A DNA stretch of 8,547 bases from an uncultured Clostridia bacterium (lineage in GTDB: Bacteria; Bacillota_A; Clostridia; TANB77; CAG-508). Position numbers and translations under genes: made by a program. Positions 1 to 5,787 of the stretch are shown in pieces. The notes beneath the pieces are model-generated. The model worked only from the letters and a program-made list of their open reading frames with translations, had not been told where the DNA came from and searched no databases. The DNA lies in NCBI GenBank assembly GCA_948852375.1, contig CAQOYX010000067.1, forward strand, positions 1 to 8,547, written 5' to 3'. The stretch's first letter is position 1, and the number at the start of each line of letters is the position of its first letter.

Positions 1-252
1 TTTTGATATGAATAAATTGAGTTATTACATATATATTGAAGTATTTCTAATATTTCCTCTTTAGTTGTTATTACAGTTTCTAATATCTGTTCTGAATTTG
101 AATATTTTAAGACTATAGGCTTAGAAGCCCTTACTCTAATTTCTTCTAATAAAGTAATTTCATTAGAATTAGCAGTTCCGAACAATTCTTTTATTTATTT
201 CATTTGCTATTCTTTTAGGAAAATATGATAATATTTCATTTAAATTAAGCAA
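1..252 (-). pseudogene. spoIIIAA: Stage III sporulation protein AA, 5' fragment with frameshift, runs off window
   Basis: SpoIIIAA is the ATPase-like first protein of the spoIIIA operon, which builds the channel between mother cell and forespore. The TTG start at 252 follows AGGAGG (260-265) by 7 bases and gives MLNLNEILSYFPKRIANEIN; this frame stops at 169-171. The next frame continues the same protein: KELFGTANSNEITLLEEIRV, then RASKPIVLK, and further on TTKEEILEILQYICNNSIYS up to the edge. EEIRxRxxKPxxLK and the later EEIxxxLxxICxNSxYxxQ are, from memory, typical of the SpoIIIAA N-terminus. Removing one A from the A-run opposite 189-192 joins both parts without a gap. The Walker motifs would lie beyond the window. 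The single extra base in a homopolymer suggests a sequencing error or a recent pseudogene. Family assignment is fairly sure; the state of the gene is not. Confidence 0.75.
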
Positions 253-259
253 TGTTTGT

Positions 260-265
260 CCTCCT
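260..265 (-). promoter_or_regulatory. Ribosome binding site deciding the TTG start of spoIIIAA
   Basis: A perfect AGGAGG on the minus strand sits 7 bases before TTG at 252. There is no ATG in frame at a usable distance, so this site is the reason for choosing the TTG start. Confidence 0.7.
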
Positions 266-315
266 ATCTACTACTAGCTATTAACTCTTTACAATTCTCT
301 ATTCATTTCATTAAT

Positions 316-358
316 AAAAAAATAAAGCATATATTAAAAATATATGCTTTATTTTTTT
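316..358 (-). terminator. Strong hairpin terminator after yebC, symmetric
   Basis: Arms 316-334 and 340-358 pair over about 19 bp (core AAAGCATATAT / ATATATGCTTT) around a 5-base loop. The outer pairs are A-T, so each strand shows a run of T after the core stem, and the structure can work in both directions. It lies 13 bases after the yebC stop at 372 and separates yebC from spoIIIAA, so spoIIIAA should have its own promoter between about 266 and 315; I see no convincing one there. Confidence 0.85.
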
Positions 359-371
359 ATTTTAGAACACA

Positions 372-1098
372 TTACTCTTCCCAATTATGATATACATTCA
401 TTACATCATCTAAATCATCTAACATATCAATTAATCTTTGCATTCTTTCTGAACCTTTTTCATCTAATGCAACATATGTATTTGGAACTTGACTTATTTC
501 TGCTTCTACAAATTCTAATCCTTCTTTTTCAAGAACCTCACGAACATTTGAAAAATCTTCTGGTGATGTTGTAATTTCATAACACTCTTCTTCACTACTT
601 ACATCTTCAGCTCCTGCTTCTAATGCGATCATCATTAAATCATCTTCTGATTTATCTGTTGTTTCTTTGTCTATTACAATTACACCTTTTCTTTCAAATA
701 GATAAGATACACAACCAGTAGTCCCAAGATTTCCTCCACATTTATCAAAAGCATGTCTAACATCAGATGCTGTTCTATTCCTATTATCTGTACTTCCCTC
801 TACAATAACAGCAACTCCATTTGGTCCATATCCTTCATATATTACTTCTTCGTAATTTGCACTATCACCAGCTCCACTTGCTTTTTTTATTGCATTGTTT
901 ATTGTATCATTCGGCATATTTGCAGCTTTACATTTTGCAATAACATCTTTTAATTTTGAATTACCGTGCTGGATCTGGTCCACCTTGTTTTACTGCTACT
1001 AATAATTCTCTTCCTAGTTTTGTAAATATTTTTCCCCTTGCAGCATCTGCTTTTCCTTTTTTTGCTGCTATATTATGCCACTTACTGTGTCCTGACAT
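372..1098 (-). pseudogene. yebC: YebC/PmpR family protein, full length but frameshifted
   Basis: YebC/PmpR proteins are cytoplasmic three-domain proteins described as DNA-binding regulators and, more recently, as helpers of translation through proline-rich stretches. The start ATG at 1098 has AGGAGG (1107-1112) 8 bases upstream and opens with [20 protein letters not shown], the family signature, then [12 protein letters not shown] and GGPDPA. This frame ends at TAA 961-963. The neighbouring frame carries on at [17 protein letters not shown] and runs to NWEE at 372. Deleting one G of the GG opposite 964-965 restores PARNSKL and gives 241 residues, the normal family length. All the rest appears intact. 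There is no slippery heptamer, so programmed frameshifting is unlikely; sequencing error or recent inactivation remain. A longer reading from a GTG at 1158 is rejected because it has no ribosome site. Family call very sure. Confidence 0.9.
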
Positions 1099-1106
1099 TT
1101 CTTCTT

Positions 1107-1112
1107 CCTCCT
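1107..1112 (-). promoter_or_regulatory. Ribosome binding site of yebC
   Basis: AAAGGAGG on the minus strand lies 8 bases before the ATG at 1098 and fixes the start at MSGHSKW, in agreement with the conserved N-terminus of the family. Confidence 0.85.
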
Positions 1113-1136
1113 TTTTAATTTTTCTATCTATTTTCA

Positions 1137-1150
1137 AGGCTTTCGAGCCT
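1137..1150 (-). other. Small tetraloop hairpin in the yebC leader
   Basis: AGGCT and AGCCT pair perfectly over 5 bp around CGAA (minus strand) or TTCG (plus strand), with one more G·U pair possible on the outside. It is GC-rich against a very AT-rich background and lies about 25 bases before the yebC ribosome site. No U-run follows, so it is not a terminator. It could be a leader structure or part of a recombination core; neither is shown. Confidence 0.35.
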
Positions 1151-1178
1151 CTAACCACTTGATTTGCTCATTTTTTTG

Positions 1179-1198
1179 CTTTGTTGAACTTTGTTGAT
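1179..1198. repeat. Tandem pair of 10-bp direct repeats
   Basis: On the plus strand CTTTGTTGAA (1179-1188) is followed directly by CTTTGTTGAT (1189-1198), nine of ten bases identical. A partial third copy, TGTGTTGAA, lies at 1220-1228. Short directly repeated sites next to a junction are what tyrosine-recombinase arm sites look like, but this role is an inference. Confidence 0.6.
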
Positions 1199-1232
1199 TT
1201 TAGTGGGTTTTGGTAGTTCTGTGTTGAAACGA

Positions 1233-1265
1233 TTGCACCAAAATTGCACCAAAATTGCTCCAAAA
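1233..1265. repeat. Three tandem 11-bp direct repeats
   Basis: TTGCACCAAAA (1233-1243), TTGCACCAAAA (1244-1254) and TTGCTCCAAAA (1255-1265) follow each other without spacers; only one base differs in the third. Eleven bases is about one helical turn, so all copies face the same side of the DNA, as in a protein-binding array. The place, between yebC and the island, suggests a recombinase or excisionase site; an operator is the alternative. Confidence 0.75.
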
Positions 1266-1348
1266 AATATTATGTCAAATTGTTTTTTCATTTTTGATAA
1301 ACATTCGTTTCATACATTTCAATGTGCTTTTTATAATTTTCGTTTTTT

Positions 1349-1377
1349 ATTGTATCATATTATTTTTTATTTGTGTA
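1349..1377 (-). promoter_or_regulatory. Possible extended -10 promoter towards yebC
   Basis: On the minus strand TACACA (1372-1377, four of six matches to TTGACA) lies 17 bases from TACAAT (1349-1354), which is preceded by TG at the extended -10 position (TGATACAAT). It would drive a transcript through the repeat region into yebC with a leader of about 240 bases. No better yebC promoter is visible; a TTGACA at 1273-1278 has no matching -10. Confidence 0.4.
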
Positions 1378-1452
1378 GTCTTTTTACAAATAAAATTTGT
1401 ATTTTACTAATTCTAGTTGTATGAGGGCATCTAAATTTACATTATTTTATGT

Positions 1453-2052
1453 TTACTGTTCTTCTTCATCATTTTCTTTTTTTAAGTCTTCTGCAATTTC
1501 TTCTTCAATGCTTTTATTTATTTCATCTTCCATTCCTAATAATATCATATCATTATAAGATATATAAAAATCCCATTCATTATTTTTTCCATTAAATAAT
1601 CCTAAATCTCTTATATCCTCCAATATGAAATCTTTTACAAATGCTTCATAAAAATCTTCATATGTATCATATTCATAAACAGATTCTTCACCATTTAAAT
1701 ATTCTTTATAATTTTGAAGATTTATCTTCTTTTCATATTTTAAGTCTATAGCTTCATCTCTAATATAAGCATGAACGATTGAGTTATTATTTTGAGGACT
1801 TTGAAACAATACTTGTGTATCCATTGTTTTTATATAATTCTCGCAAATTCTTTTATAAAACAGTTCTCTAATATCTATTATTTCTTTTTTTTCTATCCAA
1901 CTTGAAAGAACTTTTATTTCTGTATCTTTATATTTTCTTTTAAATCTTTCTAAATTTGAAATTACAACATCTTTATCAAAATATGTATAAATTGAAACAA
2001 TAAAAGGCTTTTCATTAGGACTTTGGCATACTGCTAAAGCATTATAATTCAT
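1453..2052 (-). CDS. Hypothetical acidic protein, last gene of the island operon
   Basis: I do not recognise this 199-residue protein. The start ATG at 2052 is chosen over in-frame ATGs up to 2076 because AGGAGG (2062-2067) stands 9 bases upstream of it. That site lies inside the upstream gene, whose end overlaps by 11 bases. The N-terminal part (MNYNALAVCQSPNEKPFIV, residues 1-60) looks like a small alpha/beta unit, with a Lys/Arg-rich helix at about 33-42. The C-terminal third is helical and very acidic, ending KKENDEEEQ. No signal peptide or membrane segment is visible. It is the last gene before the border region, and no clear terminator follows, so read-through towards yebC is possible. 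Its acidic tail uses GAA codons rather than GAG, unlike genes that are followed by another gene. Confidence 0.75.
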   Translation of the reverse strand: MNYNALAVCQSPNEKPFIVSIYTYFDKDVVISNLERFKRKYKDTEIKVLSSWIEKKEIIDIRELFYKRICENYIKTMDTQVLFQSPQNNNSIVHAYIRDEAIDLKYEKKINLQNYKEYLNGEESVYEYDTYEDFYEAFVKDFILEDIRDLGLFNGKNNEWDFYISYNDMILLGMEDEINKSIEEEIAEDLKKENDEEEQ

Positions 2053-2380
2053 TTTCTTCTTCCTCCTCATTTTCATTATTCAAATTAGTTTCCTCCTGTT
2101 CTGCTGAAAACTGATATGGATTGAAGTATCCTTCTTGATAATTATCTACTAATTTAATTAATTCTTGTTTAGACATATTACATATAGATCTCATCCAATG
2201 ATTTGCAAGTAATGTTGCATTACCACAGTTTTCTCTACTATCTCTTAATATTTTTATATCAGCTTTAAATTTTTCATATCCTTTGCAATCTTTTACGAGC
2301 ATCATTTTTCTACTTAAAATTTTTGAAAATTCTTTATATTTCATACCATATGTTACATCTTTATATTCTTTCTTCTTCAT
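2042..2380 (-). CDS. Hypothetical 112-residue protein with Glu-rich tail
   Basis: Not recognised. The ATG at 2380 is preceded by TAGGATGTGAAAGT, in which AGGA overlaps the TAG stop of the upstream gene. The N-terminal 50 residues are basic (MKKKEYKDVTYGMKYKEF, then several Lys/Arg) and contain three cysteines in the whole chain (about residues 32, 52 and 67). The middle ATLLANHWMRSICNMSKQEL looks like a helix pair. The tail after residue 94 is almost only Glu and Asn. The split into a basic body and acidic tail differs from the mostly acidic neighbours and could suit nucleic-acid binding, but no motif supports this. The gene overlaps the next one by 11 bases. Confidence 0.75.
   Translation of the reverse strand: MKKKEYKDVTYGMKYKEFSKILSRKMMLVKDCKGYEKFKADIKILRDSRENCGNATLLANHWMRSICNMSKQELIKLVDNYQEGYFNPYQFSAEQEETNLNNENEEEEENEL
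2062..2067 (-). promoter_or_regulatory. Ribosome binding site inside the Glu tail of the upstream gene
   Basis: AGGAGG is formed by the GAG-GAG-GAA codons of the run NENEEEEENEL that ends the upstream protein. It lies 9 bases before the ATG at 2052 and decides that start. Confidence 0.75.
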
Positions 2381-2391
2381 ACTTTCACATC

Positions 2392-2949
2392 CTAATCTTC
2401 TTGTAATTCAATTTCATCTTCTTCAGTTATATCTCTTGTGATATATTTTTCATAAAATGTTAGTTTTAAAATTTCTAATTGCCTTTCATCATCATAATCA
2501 TATTCCTTGCATATTTCTTTATAATTCTTATATAATTCTGGCTTTTTATCACAATGAGTTCTAAATTCTAATTTTTGAGATATTCTTTCCATTTCATTTA
2601 TTAAAATATTTTGAGGATATTTATTCTTTAGACTACTGCAAGCAACATACATTCCATCACTTTTTACTTCTTTTTCAAACAGTTCAATATCTTCATTTGA
2701 AATATCATCATTTTCTTGTACTATAAGTGCTTTTGCAAACAATTTAAAACCTTCATTTTTTGATTTGTATAACTCTTTTTGATAATTTACAACTTCAAGT
2801 TCATTCTTATTTTTTATAATATTTTCTGCATCTTCTTTTTCATATCTTTTAGCATTTTTTATATCAAAAGTGTACATATCAGTTTTGCTTTCTAAACTTT
2901 TTATGTATGCTTGTGAATCTTTAAACTTAATAATATATTCTTTTTTCAT
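2392..2949 (-). CDS. Hypothetical 185-residue acidic protein
   Basis: Not recognised with certainty. Two starts compete: GTG at 2958 and ATG at 2949. I prefer ATG 2949, which gives MKKEYIIKFKDSQAYIKSLE, with a weak AAGTGA site upstream; the GTG has no better site. The first 55 residues follow a pattern I associate with phage and plasmid hypothetical proteins: a beta strand, a predicted second strand ending in a Thr-Phe-Asp, then KNAKRYEKEDAENIIK, in which a helix carries Ala and Glu at regular steps. The rest is helical, with Cys at about 103 and 132 and an acidic end (TEEDEIELQED). The stop TAG forms part of the next gene's ribosome site. The 24-base gap from the upstream gene is the second widest in the array. 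Confidence 0.72.
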   Translation of the reverse strand: MKKEYIIKFKDSQAYIKSLESKTDMYTFDIKNAKRYEKEDAENIIKNKNELEVVNYQKELYKSKNEGFKLFAKALIVQENDDISNEDIELFEKEVKSDGMYVACSSLKNKYPQNILINEMERISQKLEFRTHCDKKPELYKNYKEICKEYDYDDERQLEILKLTFYEKYITRDITEEDEIELQED

Positions 2950-2973
2950 TATAATCACTTCATTATTCTAAAT

Positions 2974-3408
2974 TTATTCCATTTCTTCCTCTTCTTGATT
3001 CTCTTTTATATAATCCTCCAACCAATCTTTCAAAATTTGTTTTATCTCTTCTTTATTTCCTCCTATTTCATCTATCCCATAATATACTTCACTATCACAA
3101 TTTAAATAATCATCTTCTCCATTCTCCATTTCCTCATAATAGCATATTTCAAGCCAATTATTATGAATAACATTATACTTATTTTGAAATGTTCCATCTT
3201 CAATAGCTTTTTTTAACTCATCATCATATAAAGGGATTTCTATGCCTTTTTTATTTTCAATCTCTACTTCTCCATTGACTTCAATAGTTATTAAGTATCC
3301 ATTTTTCCTAAAACTAGAAATTATTTCATTATCTTTTAATAAAAGTTTATCACCTGTATAGTCTTCTAAATTATCTACTATTTTAAATATTTCTTTATTC
3401 TTTTCCAT
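2974..3408 (-). CDS. Hypothetical 144-residue highly acidic protein
   Basis: Not recognised. The start ATG at 3408 (MEKNKEIFKIVDNLEDYTGD) is taken because AAAGG lies about 10 bases upstream. An in-frame extension to 3444 (MKMKRLKKGKK) would overlap the previous gene by 29 bases, is strongly basic unlike the body, and has no site. Residues 35-62 (KNGYLITIEVNGEVEIENKK) look like paired beta strands; residues 63-90 form a helix and a strand with NNWLEICYYEE. The C-terminal third is rich in Asp and Glu and ends in KENQEEEEME. No membrane segment or signal is visible. The strand-rich first half and helical second half suggest a small folded domain of unknown role. Confidence 0.73.
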   Translation of the reverse strand: MEKNKEIFKIVDNLEDYTGDKLLLKDNEIISSFRKNGYLITIEVNGEVEIENKKGIEIPLYDDELKKAIEDGTFQNKYNVIHNNWLEICYYEEMENGEDDYLNCDSEVYYGIDEIGGNKEEIKQILKDWLEDYIKENQEEEEME

Positions 3409-3415
3409 CGTTTTT

Positions 3416-4039
3416 TTACCTTTCTTCAGTCTCTTCATCTTCACACATATATGGTGGCTTATTTATATGTGTTTGATCTACATTTTTATTTTTAAAGCAG
3501 TTTCCTTTATAAATCCAATGTGCAGCTTCTTTTTCAAAAGTTGTATATGTTTCTTTCCATTTGTTATCTTCAGTATCAAATCTTTCACCATATGGTTCTC
3601 CTGCTTGTATAAATGTTTCATAATGTGTTACTGGTGGTACTGAATTTAGAAAGTCATTTACTATATCTTCACTTACGAGGTCTCCTGCTTTGAAAAAATC
3701 ATCAAAATATGTTGTTTTTGAATTATGCCAATCTGTCATTGTTTTTACATATAAATCATACTCACTCTTCGCCATATCATAATTATCAAATATACGAAAA
3801 GAATATCCTTTATCAGTTTCTTTCTTAGAAATATAAAAGCATGTAGTTTCTTCTATTTTTAATTTATTTAATGTTATATCCTTTTTTTCTTCTAATTCTA
3901 ACACTTCTTTATTCTGCAAAATATTAAAAACATCTTCTTGTATATCAAAAAGGTCTCTCTCTAAATCTAATTTAAATATAGATGCTATTTCACCTTTAAA
4001 ATCATTCTCATCTAATTCTACATATTTATAGTAATCCAT
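3416..4039 (-). CDS. Hypothetical protein with a C-terminal PPVTHYE/GEPYGER motif region
   Basis: The ATG at 4039 follows AGGAGG (4046-4051) by 6 bases and overlaps the upstream gene by 14. The 207-residue protein has an acidic helical N-terminal half (1-60), a strand segment with CFYISKKE (about 67-74) and a distinctive C-terminal half. That half carries NDFLNSVPPVTHYETF (128-143), then QAGEPYGERFD (145-155), a Trp-containing turn, TYTTFEKEAAHWIY and KGNCF (178-182). From memory, hypothetical proteins of Firmicutes and Bacteroidetes conjugative elements carry a similar PP-x(n)-GEPY-x(n)-W-x(n)-TF-x(n)-GNCF pattern, but I cannot verify a family or function. The conserved-looking Gly, Pro, Glu and Cys residues suggest a ligand or metal pocket; this is inference. 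It ends in EDEETEER, and AAAGG in the last codons serves the next gene. Confidence 0.78.
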   Translation of the reverse strand: MDYYKYVELDENDFKGEIASIFKLDLERDLFDIQEDVFNILQNKEVLELEEKKDITLNKLKIEETTCFYISKKETDKGYSFRIFDNYDMAKSEYDLYVKTMTDWHNSKTTYFDDFFKAGDLVSEDIVNDFLNSVPPVTHYETFIQAGEPYGERFDTEDNKWKETYTTFEKEAAHWIYKGNCFKNKNVDQTHINKPPYMCEDEETEER

Positions 4040-4361
4040 TTTCTTCCTCCTCTATTTGTGCTAATCTATCTAATTTGTTGCAATGTTTTAAGTAATTTTC
4101 TTTTAAATTTTCCATGCTTTTTTCTATTGCTTCTTCATAATACTTCAGTCCTTCTTTGATATTAGATATAGTTTCCTTATCATCCTTGTATTTTTTTAAA
4201 TTTTGTTTTCCACCTTCTATAAGTTCTAAATTTTGTAATATATAATTAACTTGATCCATTGTATCAGCCATATATACATATTCATCTGTTTCAAACTGAA
4301 ATTGTAGTCTTGGAATATTAGTATATATTTGTAATTTTTTCAATATCTCCTCTAATTTCAT
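4026..4361 (-). CDS. Hypothetical 111-residue helical protein
   Basis: Not recognised. The ATG at 4361 begins 2 bases after the stop of the previous gene; the ribosome site is weak (AAAGAG). Residues 1-20 form a basic helix and turn, residues 20-45 a strand region with FQFETDEYVYMADTMDQVNY, and residues 50-105 one long charged helix (about EGGKQNLKKYKDD to KLDRLAQIEEEE) with a heptad-like spacing of Ile, Leu and Tyr, so a coiled coil and dimer formation are likely. The end IEEEENGLL overlaps the next start. Small coiled-coil proteins of this type occur as partners of larger proteins in the same operon; the 207-residue gene just downstream is the natural candidate, by position only. Confidence 0.74.
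   Translation of the reverse strand: MKLEEILKKLQIYTNIPRLQFQFETDEYVYMADTMDQVNYILQNLELIEGGKQNLKKYKDDKETISNIKEGLKYYEEAIEKSMENLKENYLKHCNKLDRLAQIEEEENGLL
4046..4051 (-). promoter_or_regulatory. Ribosome binding site inside the Glu tail of the upstream gene
   Basis: AGGAGG comes from the GAG-GAG-GAA codons of the IEEEENGLL end of the upstream protein and stands 6 bases before ATG 4039. The two genes overlap by 14 bases, so translation is probably coupled. Confidence 0.75.
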
Positions 4362-4363
4362 AT

Positions 4364-4555
4364 CTAATCTCTTTCTTGTTCATCTTCTAGTTCACTATAA
4401 TTTTTTTCAAACTCAATACCTAATTCATTCATTTCTTCTTTTGTTAAACCTATTATTTTTGTAAATGCAATGTACTCATCTTCTTCTGTACTACAATGTT
4501 CAGAAACATAACCCACTAGTTTATTAAATATTTCTTCTTTTCTTTTTTGTTCCAT
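4364..4555 (-). CDS. Hypothetical small acidic protein, 63 residues
   Basis: Not recognised. The ATG at 4555 follows AGAGG (4564-4568) by 8 bases; that site is made by the last codons (EER) of the upstream gene. The chain has 19 Asp or Glu against 8 Lys or Arg, so it is strongly negative for its size. It seems all helical, with a break at CSTEEDEY (21-28) and at LGIEFE (45-50). Small acidic proteins in mobile elements include DNA mimics and other counter-defence proteins, which makes this a reasonable candidate to test, but no motif shows it. The gene could also be a minor partner of the large protein encoded upstream. The spacing and site make it very likely to be translated. Confidence 0.7.
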   Translation of the reverse strand: MEQKRKEEIFNKLVGYVSEHCSTEEDEYIAFTKIIGLTKEEMNELGIEFEKNYSELEDEQERD

Positions 4556-4560
4556 TTGTT

Positions 4561-5355
4561 TTACCTCTCTTCTTCTAAATTTTCTGATAATGCTTCTAAC
4601 ATAGCTCGTATATTTTTATCTATCATATTTAATTCTTCTTCTAAACTCATATTATCTTTCAATTCTGAAAAACATTTTTCTGACAATTTGAGTAAATTAT
4701 TATTTAGAAAATCAAACTCATTCTGTTTTAACCATCCATCTTGTAAATATTCATCTAGTTTATTTTTAATAAATTCATCATAATTTTTCTTATCATTAAT
4801 ACAATCATTTATTTCATTTTCTAAAATATTACCCTTTATTTGTTCATAAAGAATTTCCTTTGTTATTTGCTTCTTATTTAATATTTCATCAATCCCTTCA
4901 TCATCTCGTAAAATTTCAATTATTTGTTTCTGCATTTCTTCTAGTTTTTCATAATCTCTAAATACCCATTCTCCATATCCTAATTCAAACATTAGATTTG
5001 CCAATCTTATTGAGTGCTTTTCTCCAACTTCTTTTATGGTTATGTACTTTATATCTTCTGAATCTTTTTGTTTATTGTAGAATGTTTCTATTCTATTCTT
5101 TGCAAACTCTATTCCATCTTGCCATAGAGATAGGTTTCTTTTAAAAATTATATGTTGTTCTTCTTCATATCTTAATATGTCATCTACTGTAATTTCTTTA
5201 ATTTTTTCTGTATTTATATAATCTATTTTTTCTTGCTCACTTTTGGTTACAATTCCTTGCATCCAATTTTGTACACATCTTTTAGCTTGTTCATATGTTA
5301 CATCTTTCCAACCATTAAATAAGGTTTTTATTTGTATTTTTCTTATTTTATCCAT
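4561..5355 (-). CDS. Hypothetical 264-residue helical protein with an NGWKDVT N-terminus
   Basis: The ATG at 5355 lies 2 bases after the previous stop; GAGG, the only site, is about 13 bases upstream, a long spacing. The N-terminus KTLFNGWKDVTYEQAKRCVQ (10-29), followed by a helix and KIDYINTEKI (43-52), resembles short N-terminal units of hypothetical proteins in Clostridia mobile elements (memory, not verified). Residues 104-135 hold KYITIKEVGEKHSIRLANLM, then ELGYGEWVFRDYE, which could be a small nucleic-acid or adaptor fold, and residues 135-264 are long charged helices, probably coiled coil. The chain is acidic overall and ends in SENLEEER, whose last codons make the next gene's ribosome site. 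No membrane segment or catalytic motif is visible. Function unknown; it is the third largest product of the array. Confidence 0.77.
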   Translation of the reverse strand: MDKIRKIQIKTLFNGWKDVTYEQAKRCVQNWMQGIVTKSEQEKIDYINTEKIKEITVDDILRYEEEQHIIFKRNLSLWQDGIEFAKNRIETFYNKQKDSEDIKYITIKEVGEKHSIRLANLMFELGYGEWVFRDYEKLEEMQKQIIEILRDDEGIDEILNKKQITKEILYEQIKGNILENEINDCINDKKNYDEFIKNKLDEYLQDGWLKQNEFDFLNNNLLKLSEKCFSELKDNMSLEEELNMIDKNIRAMLEALSENLEEER

Positions 5356-5357
5356 TG

Positions 5358-5774
5358 TTATATTTCAACCTCATTACTTTCTTCATTTTTATTCTCTGTA
5401 TTTGAATCAACAAATTTATTTTCTTTATATGCTTCTAAAAAAGCATCATAGTAGGGTTTTCCTTCATATCCATTAATCATAGCAACTATAATGTTAAGGT
5501 ATTCATCTTGTGGATCATGACAAGGAATATCAATTATATTATCAAGTACATTAAAATTTTCATACACAAAGCCAGATAAGTCTAAAGTTGCTACATTGGT
5601 TTTTTCATTATAATTAACTACTTCAACCTTTTCGGCAATAATCTCTAAAAGCATATTGTAAGAATCTTCTTCATTTAAATTATCATAGTCAATAGAAAAA
5701 CAACATCCTGGTATTTCAACTTCAGTATCTTCTATATCTACTTCATTCAATTTTAAACTCTTTAATGTATTCAA
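5358..5774 (-). CDS. Hypothetical 138-residue acidic protein, TTG start
   Basis: Not recognised. The TTG at 5774 is taken because AGGAGG (5782-5787) stands 7 bases upstream and no in-frame ATG lies near. Residues 18-45 contain EVEIPGCCFSIDYDNL, with two adjacent cysteines, and residues 84-90 contain PCHDPQD, so Cys and His could bind a metal or form a disulphide; this is only a possibility. Between them a helix and strands (NVATLDLSGFVYEN) suggest an alpha/beta fold. Residues 95-120 form a helix (LNIIVAMINGYEGKPYYDAF), and the end after 120 is a disordered Asn/Glu/Ser tail. The GAG of the last residues (NEVEI) is the only, weak ribosome site of the next gene. Confidence 0.73.
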   Translation of the reverse strand: MNTLKSLKLNEVDIEDTEVEIPGCCFSIDYDNLNEEDSYNMLLEIIAEKVEVVNYNEKTNVATLDLSGFVYENFNVLDNIIDIPCHDPQDEYLNIIVAMINGYEGKPYYDAFLEAYKENKFVDSNTENKNEESNEVEI

Positions 5775-5781
5775 ATCTTTA

Positions 5782-5787
5782 CCTCCT
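5782..5787 (-). promoter_or_regulatory. Ribosome binding site overlapping the stop codon of the upstream gene
   Basis: TAGGAGG contains both the TAG stop (5786-5788) of the upstream gene and the AGGAGG that stands 7 bases before the TTG at 5774. It decides the unusual start and ties the end of one gene to the start of the next. Confidence 0.75.

Larger units (their letters stand above)
1099..1452. other. Gene-free border between host backbone and accessory island
   Basis: These 354 bases hold no convincing gene. Reading down the minus strand from the last island gene, they contain a short AT-only inverted repeat (1385-1401, TACAAAT-AAA-ATTTGTA, weak T-run on the plus strand), a possible promoter (1349-1377), three tandem 11-bp repeats (1233-1265), a tandem pair of 10-bp repeats (1179-1198) and the small hairpin at 1137-1150. 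A 46-codon minus-strand frame (1151-1291) has no ribosome site. The exact host/island junction cannot be placed from one copy of the sequence. Confidence 0.5.

Noticed and set aside
344..953. Plus-strand reading frames opposite yebC
   Set aside because: They have no ribosome site and are mirror frames of a clear family member on the minus strand.
961..983. Programmed frameshift in yebC
   Set aside because: There is no slippery heptamer, no upstream Shine-Dalgarno-like stimulator and no clear downstream structure, and the family is not known to use recoding.
1179..1265. CRISPR array
   Set aside because: The repeats are 10-11 bp and have no spacers between them.
1151..1291. Minus-strand 46-residue frame beginning MKKQFDIIFFGAILVQFW
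   Set aside because: No ribosome site precedes the ATG, and its middle is simply the translation of the tandem 11-bp repeats.
1385..1401. Terminator after the last island gene
   Set aside because: The 7-bp stem is all A-T except one pair, and only the plus strand has a short T-run, so it would not stop the minus-strand operon.
1191..1424. Plus-strand 77-residue hydrophobic frame across the border region
   Set aside because: It starts at a TTG inside the tandem repeats with no ribosome site; its Phe/Leu-rich composition follows from the AT-rich T-strand.
2053..2076. Longer start (MKMRRKKK) for the last island gene
   Set aside because: The AGGAGG lies inside this extension and points to the ATG at 2052.
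3409..3444. Longer start (MKMKRLKKGKK) for the 144-residue gene
   Set aside because: It lacks a ribosome site, overlaps the previous gene and is basic unlike the body; AAAGG sits before the ATG at 3408.
4547..4783. Plus-strand frame within the 264-residue gene
   Set aside because: Antisense shadow with Ser/Phe-rich composition and no ribosome site.
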